A stretch of 64,000 bases of DNA, taken from positions 310,001 to 374,000 of the forward strand of contig JAJKFH010001679.1 in the NCBI GenBank assembly GCA_023333565.1, read 5' to 3'. Below, piece after piece: positions 1 to 11,806 of this stretch. A program made the position numbers and the translations under genes. The notes below the pieces were generated by a model that saw only the letters and a program-made list of their open reading frames with translations, did not search any database and was not told the origin of the DNA. Each line of letters starts with the position of its first letter. Positions within the stretch are counted from its first letter, which is position 1. This DNA comes from Puffinus mauretanicus. Lineage: Eukaryota; Chordata; Aves; Procellariiformes; Procellariidae.

Positions 1-54
1 ATGGTTTATATATAACTTCAGAGTAACAATAAATATAAAGAAGATAATTCTCGG

Positions 55-150
55 AGGACGATATGATAAGAAGCAATGGCCTCAAACTGTGAATGGAAAG
101 CTTTAGGATAGACATTAAGAGATATTTCTTAATGAGAAGGATAATCAAGA
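55..150 (+). repeat. Old CR1 LINE remnant
   Basis: The stretch reads like the CR1 segment encoding the C-terminal end of ORF2: a 'taagaagcaatggcctcaaa' block, then a 'ttaggatagacattaagaga' block and a 'tatttcttaatgagaagg' block. The same blocks appear, better preserved, in the CR1 copy near 63.7 kb. It is strongly diverged and neither end is sharp, so the boundaries are approximate. It encodes nothing today. Confidence 0.4.
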
Positions 151-3100
151 GGAGTAGCTGAAACAGCATCTTTAAGGAGAATCTCACCTGGGTAAGGTGA
201 GATCTTGTCCTTAATAATCTTCTCATAGATTTGAAATACCAGACTGATATTAAGTTGATTGATACTGAATTAAGTCCAAGAGTCCAGCATTTCCACTTTT
301 CTTGAGAGCAGTAATGAATGTCTTCCTTTCCAGAAGGGGTTTCAGATCATGGAGGCTTATTATAAATTCCCTGATTTTCTGAAGTAACAAAAATCTAAGT
401 TTTGTAGATCAGGTTCCTGATACAGGGAAATTCATCAAGCAGGTCCTGTATTATTTTTTATTATTTGCACTTCTTTTTGCCCCCGAGTGGGACTTTTTTC
501 AAGACTGACGGACAGCATGCCAGTTCCCAGCTCCCAGGACCCACTGGTGTCTCAGGAACTGTCATAAAGCATATGAAAGTGATGAATAAATTCCCTTACT
601 GTGTGTCAAAATCCATGAAAATAATTCATATCGCACAATGCACTGTTTCTTCAAAGGCTTAAGCCTGCACTAAGAAAACAAGTATGAGGCACCATGAAAG
701 CACCTGAAAATACCTGAGTCAGAAGAGTGGGAGATACAAAGATGCCGAGGCAGAGATGAAGATAGTGATTAGCATCAGGTGGGAGAAAACACTTTCCAAT
801 GGATACAGAGGCACTACAGCATTCAAAGCATCTTGTCACTGAAGTTTGCAAGAGATGGTAATTATAGGCTCTTAGGTGGTATAAAAGGAAATCTTTGACA
901 GAACGTTTTAGATCTTGAAAACCATGTTCACTTCCTAGGTGCCTTGTACCAGGCTCTGGGTGGATGTGCTGGGCTGGACTCTGAAGAACGTGTGAGAAAT
1001 TCTTCAAAGCAGAAGAAGCGAGGCAATCCTCTGTCACCTCTAGGCATACCCTGTGCCTCGTGTATCACAACAGCAATGCCATATATAATATTTAGTAACG
1101 CTTTGAACCCCAAAAGTGTGTGCTTCCTCTAAGTCTTACCTGGGAATGTGTCTGTCCCCACTGAAGCTGTTGAAAAGTACAAAGAAGCAAGAATGAACCG
1201 TAGAACTGATTTACGCATCATGGTTTCACCAAGGAAGGACAAAATCCCAGGATTGATTTAGATGCAGAATTTATTCCAGTCTTGGCGTGTTATGTGAACA
1301 CCAGCAGATCTTTCTGGGATCTTTGCTGTTTGGCAGAACTAAAAGATGGAAGAGACCTCTACATTTTTCTATTTTTCAGTGAATTGAGATTATCCTTTGT
1401 TATCCTCATAAACTTTAGCAATTGTTAAAATATACTCTCAGTAATATAACTTCAGAAGAGGATAACAACCAAGGATCCATTTTGAAAGAAGCGTTTCCAT
1501 TCCTGAATGCTGAATACCTCAACTTTTCACAGCCCTTTCCCTCCCCACAGATCTCAATCACAGAGCATTACAGAGGATGGGGTTAAGGCTCTCCCTAGGA
1601 GGGAAACCAAATTTCAAAAATCATAAAACCCCTCACAAAAGATGAATTTTTGCCCCTTTTTGAAGCTTAATCATAATCGTCCTCCCTCTCCTCCTTTGCA
1701 TGTGCCAGGGCTACAGTGAGCCCCGCTGACCTCTGCGCCTGGTGCTGGCACAGTGCTGCCTGCAGCCCTAAGTACCCCTACACACATGCAATGCAGAGGG
1801 CCACGTTTTCGAAAGCAGACCATAATTTTGCACAGGCACACACAGACAGGTTGAAAACTTCCATCTATTGTTAACTATGGGTACCAATAAGAAAATACCT
1901 GTGACTAATAACCTAACCTGCAGGCACAGGAATCTGAACTGGATCTGCTGTTATCGGTTGCAGGTCAGAGATGAACCTGCATTATCGGACATGTTTTAGA
2001 CCCGTTCAGGCCCTTGGTGGCACATGCTCTGAAGGATTTGATTTTGTCTGTACAAGCTAAGCCACAGAGACATGCTGCAAAGTGAAGATGACCAAGAGGC
2101 AGACCCAGATGAGCACTGTTGCCAGCTAGGGGATGGGGAGTTGCTGTTATAGTACTGTTTTAAAAAAAACCAAAGCTGACGAATTGCACTCTAAGGAAAG
2201 GCTTGGGAATTAGTTAAAGGCACATGGGATTTTTTTTTTTTTTTAATTGGGGTTATTTTTTGGTAACTTTTCTCAGTTAGGCTCTCAGCAGAATTTTTTT
2301 TGGGGCTTTTAAAATCTCAAGATCTTGCATTTGAGCTAAAGAACAAGATTTCTCCGCTGGAGTTTGTATTGAACTAATTCATCTTTCATGTGTACCAGCC
2401 TCCAGAGGGAAAATAAAAAACACATACTTTTCTCTGATAAAAATGACAACCCTCAGAACGGATTTTGTTGATGATTTCTGTTCCCTGGTAGATTGTAGGC
2501 TATTTTTTTAAAGATCTGATATATGCCAGTTAGAATAAAGTTGTTCTTTCTTATGGAGAACGAAACACTGTGGACTGAAAAGAAAAGAAGTATGGTCCCA
2601 TACTGTGGAAGGTGGATCTTTGGAACTGCATCGACAAAAATCTCTATTCACAAATCTGAGGTAGGAGTCTCCAAATGGATATGGAAATAGCTTGTCTTTA
2701 AGGGTGGAAAATGATTATAGAGAGCCAATTTAGCAGGAAAATTTAGGCACACACCACTGGGAGGTTGTTTTTATTTAATTTCAATTGGAAACAGACACAC
2801 CTAATATTGATACTGTCTGTTTGTAGTTTGTAGTGATTTAATGGATCTGGAATGATCCAGGGCAGTGGCAAAAGGAGCGCTCTTTAGTAACCTGGGGCTG
2901 AGCCTTTCAAAAAATGTAAAATAAAGACTTCGTAACAAAGAAGTGTGAATATTGTGTTTAGTGTTACACAGATATCTACAGTTATACAGCTTGCCTTTAA
3001 AAGAAAACATATGGTGGGATTGCATTAGCAATGCATTAGCTAGGACACTTGTTGTTTATGTGTTGCAAATGCTAAATTTATAGAAAGTTACATAATTTTC

Positions 3101-5104
3101 TGAAGATCAACAATTTTCACTGAGGATTGCCAAAGTTTTGAACGTGACAGGAGGGATAAGCCAAGCAGCGACAGTAGGAATTAGTGTGTCTTGTGGCATA
3201 TGGTGTCTGCCCATATGGAATTTGCTGAATGATCCATCAATTACCCATACCTGTCAAGCAGTCAGTGAAGAAACTTGTTCCGTGAAGGTGAATAGCTAAA
3301 GGGTTTTTAACTGCTGTAAAAATCACATCTGCTATTATTTCATACGGTAGTTTTTATCTGAAGAGGAAATAACTTGCTAAATCATAACAAAATATTGTCT
3401 GTGGTCTGATCTGTAACATCCTTGTTATAAGTAAGTGATGAACGTTTCCTTTGTTTATGTTCTATTCTTTGGATATTGTTATAATTTTGCATCAAATCTG
3501 GAAATTTTAATTTAATTTTTTTCCAAAATGTTTCTAAAGTTTACAAAAGCTATTACAAATGTGATCTGAAGTGTGTTAAATCTCCTGTCGTTTACTCTGA
3601 TGGTTGCATGGATAGATTTCAGCCACTATGATGTTTTCTCTTAGAAAGAGCTATTCTGGTTTTTTTTGTTGCTTTTAGCTTACATACTTCTGCTGGGATG
3701 ACTCATTTCACAATCTAACTTGTGTTTCCATTTTTATTCTGGTGATACTCATCCTAATTTTTTTCTGCACTCCTAATCAAAGAACAACTCATATAATCAT
3801 GAAGACTAGCCTGCAAGAGAATTTCTTGCAGCTAAATTTAACTAAGCTGCAAACTTATGCAAGGGATGAGGAGAGTGATTGGGCTTGGAAGATTGATCTA
3901 GTTGGAGTATGGTGCTAGTCTTTTTAAGTCGCATGACAAGCAATTTTGACCTTCTGGTTCAGCCATGCTTTGATAGATGTTTTACCTTTTATCTTCTTTC
4001 CCTTCCTTCAGATTATAGAAGGGGATTTTTAAGCTCAAGTGCTGTAAAACATTTCACTGATCTAAAAGTGCTGCACATCAGTAAAATATGATGCGTCACT
4101 CCTTGATAGCCTGGGCTAGACCTGAAGGTCTTACTAGCTAATCTAAGCAAATACATTATTCGGAGACTGGGACTAACTGAAGTAATGGCCAGGAGTTGTT
4201 CATATTGTTTAATCATTACCGTGGACTGGGGTACGGTGTGGTCTGCACTAGCTCTTTCATGAGCAGTGCTTGGGCATGGTTCTGTCATGTCCCCACCAGG
4301 GACCCATGTCACTTGGCACTTTACATGAAGCCACCCTCTTTTTCTTCTAATGGTGATGGGGAGTTTATCCATATGGATGACAGCAGTGCTGTGCTGCTTG
4401 GCTTTAGGGTCAAAGAATGAGCATTGGCCTGTTTTATTTATTACTACATATGTAGAAACTGAGATCTACTTTGTGCATGGCTAGGTTAGAAAGGGAGAAA
4501 GACCGCAAGTAGGTTACACCCCTTCTTCTGAATGATGGTACCATAAAAGCAGGATTTCACTGCCTGCTCCTTTCTGCTGGATGAATCCATGAAGACCTTT
4601 GAAACCAGCTTTGAGGCTGCTCTGAACCGTTAAAGATGTAAAAATAAGAATTTTAGGGTCACTTGTAGATGAACACAGAACTGTGCAAGGAACCTCAAGA
4701 AATTACTCAACATTTCTTGTAATTTATATAAAACCTCCTGCCAGCTCTGAAGTGAAGATACCTACACCATTGCCTGCACCGTTAGAGCACAGAACTTGTC
4801 TGATAGCAGCGTCACATCCTTGATCCATTGCTTCAGCCTGGGAAAGAGATCCACAAGTCTCCCGAAACTCAGCTACGCAATTCCCACACCTCATGTAACT
4901 CTGTTGATATGGTCTATCCTATTGAGCAAATATGTCTAACAGTAGATCAGGGAGAAATATCCAAGAGCGGGAAGATGTACAATCAACTGCACAAATTAAC
5001 TGATCAGATGTACAAGGAGGAACAAACATCAGATACGATTTCTTCAAGAGATGCTGGGGGAGAGCAGGGAAGAACAGATACACTCTGTACACTTATCGTG
5101 TTTC
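151..5104. other. Unannotated non-coding sequence
   Basis: I recognise no gene or repeat family here. Open frames are short, mostly under 130 codons, with no recognisable domain. Part is GC-richer (about 1680-1810) and part is T-rich (a run of T near 2231-2245). A longer frame beginning at 4828 runs straight into the LTR at 5110, so it is not a gene. The stretch may be intronic or intergenic. Confidence 0.5.
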
Positions 5105-5385
5105 AGAGATGTGCTGTTTTTTTCTGGGATAGAGTTAACTTTATTCACGGTAGCTGGTATGGGGCTGTGTTTTGGATTTGTGCTGAAAACAGTGTTGATA
5201 ACACTGGGATGTTTTCGTTACCGCTGAGCAGTGCTTACACAGAGCCAAGGCCTTTTCTGCTCCTCACCCCACCCCACCAGCGAGGAGGCTGGGGGTGCAC
5301 AAGGGGTTGGGAGGGGACACAGCTGGGACAGCTGACCCCAACTGACCAATGGGATGTTCCATACCATATGACATCATGCTCAGCA

Positions 5386-5391
5386 TATAAA
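5386..5391 (+). promoter_or_regulatory. TATA box of solo LTR
   Basis: TATAAA lies in the U3 part of the LTR just after a CRE-like site degraded to TGACATCA (5369-5376). Its place matches the degenerate TATA region of the two - strand LTRs. Here the TATA box is intact and the CRE is broken; in the other two LTRs the reverse holds. Confidence 0.6.
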
Positions 5392-5572
5392 GCTGGGGGA
5401 AGAAGAAGGAAGGGGGGGACGTTCGGGGTAATGGCGTTTGTCTTCCCAAGTAACCGTTATGTGTGATGGATCCCTGCTTTCCTGGAGATCGCTGAACACC
5501 TGCCTGCCGATGGGAAGTGGTGAATGAATTCCTTGTTTTGCTTTGCTTGTGTGCACGGCTTTTGCTTTACCT

Positions 5573-5578
5573 ATTAAA
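5573..5578 (+). terminator. LTR polyadenylation signal ATTAAA
   Basis: ATTAAA occurs in a stretch (ctattaaactgtctttatct) that is shared by all LTR copies in the window. This marks the end of R. Confidence 0.65.
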
Positions 5579-5829
5579 CTGTCTTTATCTGAACCCACGA
5601 GTTTTCTCTCTGTTACCCTTTTACTCCCCCATCCCACCTGGGGGGACTGAGTGAGTGGCTGTGTGGGGCTGAGTTGCCGGCTGGGGTTAAACCACAGCAA
5701 GAGAAGACTAATGTTACAGACTAATTTACAGAAGTGTCTGTGAAATACAAGAACGCATGTAGATGTTCCAGCTTCAGTGAGAAAGTGAATGTGTTGCTTG
5801 GGAACGGACAAGAAAGATTATCCTAAATT

Positions 5830-6015
5830 ATAGTAAGGGACGTTTAGATTAGCCTTTAGGAGAAATACTAAGAGTAGGATAAATAAACTCACCAAAAGGT
5901 TTTAGGATGAGACAACACATCTCTTCCATCTGTCACAAATGATGTCAGCATTATGAGACTGCAGCTACATGACAGGGGACTAGATGACTTCTTCAAGTTG
6001 CTTCTAGACCATTTG
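5830..6015 (+). repeat. Old CR1 LINE 3' remnant
   Basis: The blocks 'gtttagattagcctttagga' and, further on, 'ggggactagatgacttcttc' match in order the 3' end of CR1: the last ORF2 codons, then the 3' UTR block with the 'ggactagatgacctc' core. It is highly diverged and non-coding, and its ends are approximate. Confidence 0.55.
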
Positions 6016-9000
6016 TTCAGTGATTTTTCTGTGGATGGAGGTGGCAGTGGCAAATTTGGCTCAACCCTCATCCTGGAGTGGTGGCCATAGTTTTTTACAA
6101 AACTAGAATCAAGAACAGTTAGGTGTACACAAAAAGAGTGCCATTATTGTGACATCAAAACAGGAATTCAAGCAACTGTAGCTGCATGGAAAGCAGAATG
6201 GTTTGGAAAGGCAGAAGGATGTTAAAACAAAACTTCTTAAATTTTTACTTATAACCACCTCCAATCCTAAGATATAACATTGGCTTCCTTTCGTCATTCA
6301 TTTTAAGGTTTGCTGCTTACAGAAATTGAAGAAATATGATTGCCACTGACATATTAATCGATAATGGGGAGTAGAGAAATGTCAGAGAGCAGCTGGTAAT
6401 GTGGTTAAAACAAGCTTTGGATCAAGCTGCTGAAGGGATGTAAAGGCCAACAAGTAGAACGGATGCTAGCTGCAAAAAGCAGCTTAGAGACATTGCTCTT
6501 TTAGCAACTTTAAAATAGAAGCTTCTTAGCAAAACGGCCCTTCATTCACATCTGATTCTGGACTGAGGTCAGTGGAGAATGACAGGGATGATTATCGGAA
6601 GCCTATAAGATGCAAGACCGAGCTGCAGTGACAAAAAGGGAAAAATTAATTATGGATCCATCTCAAGCAGACTCAGAAAGGAGATTTTATTGAAGGAGGC
6701 TGTGGCTTACCATACAAGAGGTAAAGGCCCAGGAAGGCAGAGAGAAGATACACATACTTCAGCAATGGTTTACAGGAAGGCTTAGACCTGAAGTCTTAGT
6801 GGTTCTGGACGCATGAGCATTGGATTGGACAAAACGAGAGTGGTCAGTATATTATATGGCCCTCTCTGAATGTTTCTCCTTGATGAGTCTATGAAGAAGT
6901 ACGAAATGTTACGTAGTCCTTGTGGAGAAGCTGGTTCTTTTAATTGGCATGGTTACCTAGGCAATAGGCTGATTCAGTCAAAAAATAGACAATACTCACG
7001 GCAGTTTGGTGATGTTATATTTTAGAACGAAAGCAAATCCCATAAAAGAAGGTATTGAGATAACAGCATTAAATAAACTATAGCTAAAAAATGAATTGTT
7101 ACCAAGCTTGTGAACAGAGAGAGATCAACTTCCAACTGGTTCGTTGCCATAATGCCATGAATCTATCAGGATGTCCAACGGACACATCTAGTGAGCTGTT
7201 TTCTTCTCCGTTGAGTCTTCAATTAACCACTTCCCGTCACTTACACGGAAAGTATATTCATATCGTCTGAGCAAGCCAGGGGAAACACAACGAGTGCAGA
7301 CCTGCAGTCTGGAAGGGGAGGGCAGGCTCTTCCATGGCAAAACAACATGTGTCCATAGAGTTAGATGGTCCCTAGTCCAGTCAGGTTGCACATTGGAAGT
7401 CCATCAGTCGGATCATCCTAACTATTCCAGCCTCATCCTACAGCAAGGAAAAATCTGAAATAATCTCTGAAAATCACTATCTGATGAGTATTTCCAATGA
7501 GAGTCATATGACTACCTTACAAAGTCCCTTTAGCAAACCCTGGAGTTGGGGTCAGGGCAGGTGAGTTTAAAGACTACAACTTGGCTTCCAGAGGGTTGAT
7601 GGGATGTATTGCCACATCTTGGCAAAGCCCGTAGGGTTTGCTGGACTCTGTGATCCATGCTGGGGCGTTTTCAGGTTGGAAGTGAAGGCACAAATGGGAT
7701 GAAAAGCCAGTGTGCCTTTCTTGGGTCTACGTTGTGTGCTGCCCATGTCCAGGCAGATAGGGTGGATAACTGCAGCTAGATGGGATCCATCTCGCCTGGA
7801 GTACTTACACAGTGCCTTGCTTGTGGTGAAGGAGAGGGGTGGAGGAATAGTTAATCCCCAGCTGACTTTTCATCAGAAAGCTTCCAGCCTACTTTTTGTT
7901 GCCTGAACCATGCAAAGCTGCCAGAGAGAAGAATCCAGCATAGAGGGCATCTCTTGTTGGGATCCAGTAGTGATGTCCAGCACTCCAGCAAAGTTAATAG
8001 GGTTTGGGGCTGGTGCAAGAAACTGAGCTTATATGGGATTCAGAAGACGGCAGCTCTCAGGATTCCTTCTTAGATGCTACACAAGGAGTTGCATCCAATA
8101 AAATATTGTGCATGGCGTCTTCCAGCAGTTTGCCCGTATCAGAGGTGGAAATGCCCCGTTGTGCTGCCCCTCCTGTGCAGCACTGGCAGGACCAGTCATG
8201 CTGCCCAAAGCTCCCAGTCCCTGCCGACGGGTGCCAGTAGGACGACACGCTCTTCGTGAGAGCTCTTTTGACAAAGAAGTCGGTGGTACTCAATACAGCT
8301 GTTTCCATCCTGGCATGACTCACTCTTAGTTAAAACATTATGATTCATGGAAGAGTTTTAGCTCCATGATTCATTCAGGTCCACTTTTCACTACTGCCCA
8401 AAAACTTGTAATTGGTAGGTGACTTGACTTAGCCAAGAAAAACTAAATATGAGCCAAAGTCAACAGTTCCTCCAAGAGAAAATTCAGGCCCTGCTTCTTC
8501 AGGGGGACATAGCCAGCACCAGGGTAAGATTAGACACACCAAATCTTGGGATATTCGCAAAGAAAATGCACTCCAGCCTGAGCAATATAACAGATTCATG
8601 AATAAATGCGTTTATTATTGACGTACATTAAACTGGCATGAATTGCAAATTCTCCCTGATCTCCTGCAGATAATTTTCCTTCTGTACAAGATATTTTGCC
8701 CTGGATTTTCCACAGCTTTCCTTCTTAAAAATATATAGGATAGAAGTTGTTTTTTATGTCTGTTATATTAAGCATAACAGATCTAGGAGTAGCCAAGGGA
8801 ATAGGTTCCTGGTCTTTCAGTCTCTTCTTTTACTGAAGGTTTTCACGCTCTCAGTTGTGCTGAATGCTGGATCAATTCTTTGCATGCTTCTCCTGAGAGG
8901 GCAGAGAACTTCAGCATGAAAGAGAGAAGAGGATGAGACAGAGGGAGGCAGAAATACTTTGAAAAGTTGAAAACAAAGAAAACAATACTCATCTGCATGG

Positions 9001-10045
9001 ACAGTAGCTATAGATTGGATTGTGAGCTATAATAGTTCCTTGGGAAAAGGACAGAGATAACCATATTCGCTCCATCATAGTTTTGCCATTTATTGCAAGA
9101 ACTGCTGGCAATTCTACAGAGCTGGTTTCTATACTTAGTGTTAAAGAAGTGCCCAAACCCTGGTCCCACATGAATAAGCATTTTGTGTACTTCAAATAGC
9201 AAACAAAATAGTACATTTGAATTGGACAAGGTCCAGAGACTCCAGAGATTTGAGCATCAACACACATGAGTAAACTCACTCTTTGATTCTTGGACTTGCA
9301 AATAGCATCATTGCCTTTTGGTGTAAAGCATTAACCACTGGCAAATGATTAGGGCCAAAACCATTCGTGGATTGCATGTGCTTGACCACAGGGATTACAC
9401 CAAGACTAAATTCAACCTTTTGGTTTGGTAATAAAGAAATCGTAACCATGTGGGATTTGAGGGATCACCAAGGTGATGAATTTGTGTCCGGTCAGCAGCT
9501 TGCAATGAACCGATTTGTGTGTGTGACCAAATAACCTCACTAATGCCTCCCTAACACTCTGCAGCCACAGGCTTACTATGTGGGAAACCCTCACTCCAGC
9601 TCTCTGGGTTCTTGTGGAGGAAAAGATCACTGTGATCGTTGAGATTTACAGAGGTTCATTTATGGTTCGGCACGACATGGATTCGTTCCAAGCCAGGGGC
9701 CTTGGCTCCTAGCGCTGAGGAGGCTGTCTCTATTTCAGCTCCCATTTCAGTTACACTCACCACAGCCTCAACGGGGACCTCCTGCCTGGAGTGAACCCTA
9801 AATCAAATCCAGGTCTGCATTTGATTGCTTCAGTGGGTTAGAGCTCCAGGAAAAGAAACGAGGTGCCTGAAGCCACTGAATGTAGCATACGCTCCCAATT
9901 TTCATTTGGGGCAGGAGCAGTCACGGTCAATCAGCTAAAGAGAAATTAAAAGTCAGTTTGATGTCCTTTTCCAGAAGAAGTAATGAGGATAAACTTCCCT
10001 TTATGCAGAATTTGTACAAGTGAACCACAAAACAAGGGGACTCAC

Positions 10046-10104
10046 TGACTCATCTTTCTGGAAAGAACAGTGTGCAACAACAGCAGCGTCTCTCCTTATA
10101 TAAG
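10046..10104 (+). promoter_or_regulatory. Promoter-like AP-1/TATA cluster
   Basis: A perfect AP-1 motif TGACTCA (10046-10052) is followed 45 bp later by TATATAAG (10097-10104). A GC-richer purine stretch lies about 30 bp further down, where a start site would fall. A 29-codon frame begins at the ATG at 10146. The spacing resembles an inducible TATA promoter, but such motifs also occur by chance in AT-rich DNA and I see no recognisable gene downstream. Confidence 0.25.
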
Positions 10105-10161
10105 TTGAGCTTGGCTGGCAGCCAGGCGGAGAAGCAGCGTAGAGATGTATTTAAAGTTAAT

Positions 10162-10181
10162 TCAGCTCTGGCCAGAGCTGA
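10162..10181. repeat. 20-bp perfect palindrome
   Basis: The 20 bases TCAGCTCTGGCCAGAGCTGA equal their own reverse complement, with no spacer, centred on GGCC. It lies about 60 bp after the TATATAAG motif and inside a small GC-rich island in AT-rich surroundings. Its function is unknown. Confidence 0.8.
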
Positions 10182-11645
10182 GCCTGGGCTCAGCTGGGGC
10201 TGGGCAAGTTAGGAAAAAAGAGGCTGGAAACTGATAGCAAAGAACAGTTAAATGTTGCCAAGCATTGTACGTGGTATTAATTTGAATGTCCTGCCTTTTA
10301 TAAAACCTATACACATAAGTGTCTGTCGTAAACCAGAATGAATTTCCACCAAGGTACTTGAAAAACAAGCTAAAAAATACACCACCATTTCAATTTCTGA
10401 AAAATTGTGATCTTCCAAGAAATCAGTTAGATGCACAGATCATGCAAACAGGTCTCTGTCCATAAGGATCTCTGTGTCAGTCCAGGATCCCACACTCGTA
10501 TAGTGTAGGCTAATGTCTTGAGCTTTCCATTTTCATGTTTCATGAAAATGTAATATGGTGGCTGATGCTAGCACAATGTGATGAATAGCCCTGTTAAATT
10601 CTTCTCTTTCTGAGCACTCAGCTTAATTCTTTGCTGAACATGTAAATTTGTGAAAATTAATTTTATGAATTAAAAAAATGTATGAGGCAAGATTCAATTT
10701 CAGGAAAAAAACTTGATGTAATAGATTTAAAACAATCCTCAAATGTCGCAAGTACTGGTATATTATAGCATCCACATCAGGAAAAGGATCAAGCTTCCCA
10801 GTTTGTGATATCCCTAGTGTATTCGGGTCTGACAGGCGATGCACAAGGCCCCTGGCTTTCTCACAGGCAGGTGTATTCAGAGCTGTGGATATGCCTGACA
10901 CCTGCATCCCATTAAGAAAAGAATATTTCTGACATACTTGTGAGCAGCACAGGATGGAAGTGTCTCCTATTGTCCTCTTTCCTCTGCTACAAGAAGGAGG
11001 CTGGAGCAGAGCCAGGGAAAAACATTGTGCTGCCCTATGTGCTCAAACCCTTCTTTATTTAAGTGTAGACCTGCGGTCCAATGCCACTGCAATAGCCAGC
11101 TCCCAATTCCAAGGGTCCAATTGTTTTATATCTCTGAGGAGGTAAACCTTTACGTTTTCCCTGCACCGGATGACAGTCATGTTGAATTTCCTCATTTGAT
11201 TAAAACCCAGCCAAAACTAAAAGAAAACAGAATAATGCTAGTATATGATCACAACTGATGTCAGTCACTAAGGATACCTTAGGGTAGGAATTTCTGAAAC
11301 CTGCTGAAAAGTTATTACAAATAACAGGTCTCAAACTGTGGTATGGAGATAGTAATCTGAAACTACGTAAGAGTCATGAGGATGCTCTTTGTGGGTGTCC
11401 ACACCCAATGCAGCCAGGATGTGAGACTGAGCCCCGCTCTAATTCTCACTGATGCTGGTGTAAATCCAACAGGACACATTTTTTCTTGTATCCAGAGGTG
11501 GAGATAGTGATTATGCCTGTCGTGGTTTAACCTGGCAGGCAGCCAAATACCACGCAGCCGCTCACTCACTCCCCCCCCTCAGCAGGACGGGGAGAGAATC
11601 GGAAGGGTGAGAGTGAGAAAAACTCGTGGGTTGAGATAAAGACAG

Positions 11646-11651
11646 TTTAAT
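11646..11651 (-). terminator. LTR polyadenylation signal ATTAAA
   Basis: TTTAAT on the + strand is ATTAAA in the sense of the LTR, in the same conserved context as in the other copies. Confidence 0.65.
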
Positions 11652-11798
11652 AGAACAGAAAAAGGGAAAATAATAATGATAATGATAAAATATACAAAAT
11701 GAGTGGTGCACAATGCAATTGCTCACCACCCGCGCTGACCGATAACCAAGTAGCGATCGGTACTTCCTGGATCACGCCTACCGTTCATATAGTGAGCA

Positions 11799-11806
11799 TG
11801 ACGTCA
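11799..11806 (-). promoter_or_regulatory. CRE/ATF site in LTR U3
   Basis: TGACGTCA, the full palindromic cAMP response element, sits a few bases upstream (in the LTR sense) of the weak TATA region. The same intact site occurs in the LTR at 51412-51937. The + strand LTR at 5110 has TGACATCA at the matching place. Confidence 0.6.

Larger units (their letters stand above)
5110..5699 (+). mobile_element. Solo ERV LTR, + strand
   Basis: This is a 590-bp LTR that starts with TG, ends with CA and is flanked on both sides by the 5-bp direct repeat agaga (5105-5109 and 5700-5704). It carries a TATA box and an ATTAAA polyadenylation signal followed by a GC-rich U5. It closely resembles LTR sequence in the 51.4-52.2 kb mosaic. 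Its part from 5441 onward belongs to the subfamily of the partial LTR at 51940-52204, not to that of the 11.5 kb LTR. No internal sequence follows, so it is a solo LTR left by recombination between the two LTRs of a provirus. A 5-bp duplication is usual for ERVL-like elements among others. Confidence 0.9.
6016..11512. other. Unannotated non-coding sequence
   Basis: No gene recognised. Open frames are at most about 96 codons. A somewhat GC-richer patch at 7180-7440 has a 67-codon - strand frame with no recognisable domain. The only structured part is the promoter-like cluster and palindrome at 10.05-10.18 kb, listed separately. Confidence 0.5.

Noticed and set aside
4828..5466. 212-codon + strand open frame
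   Set aside because: Its second half lies inside the solo LTR (5110-5699), and the first half has no recognisable domain. It is an accidental read-through of an insertion boundary.
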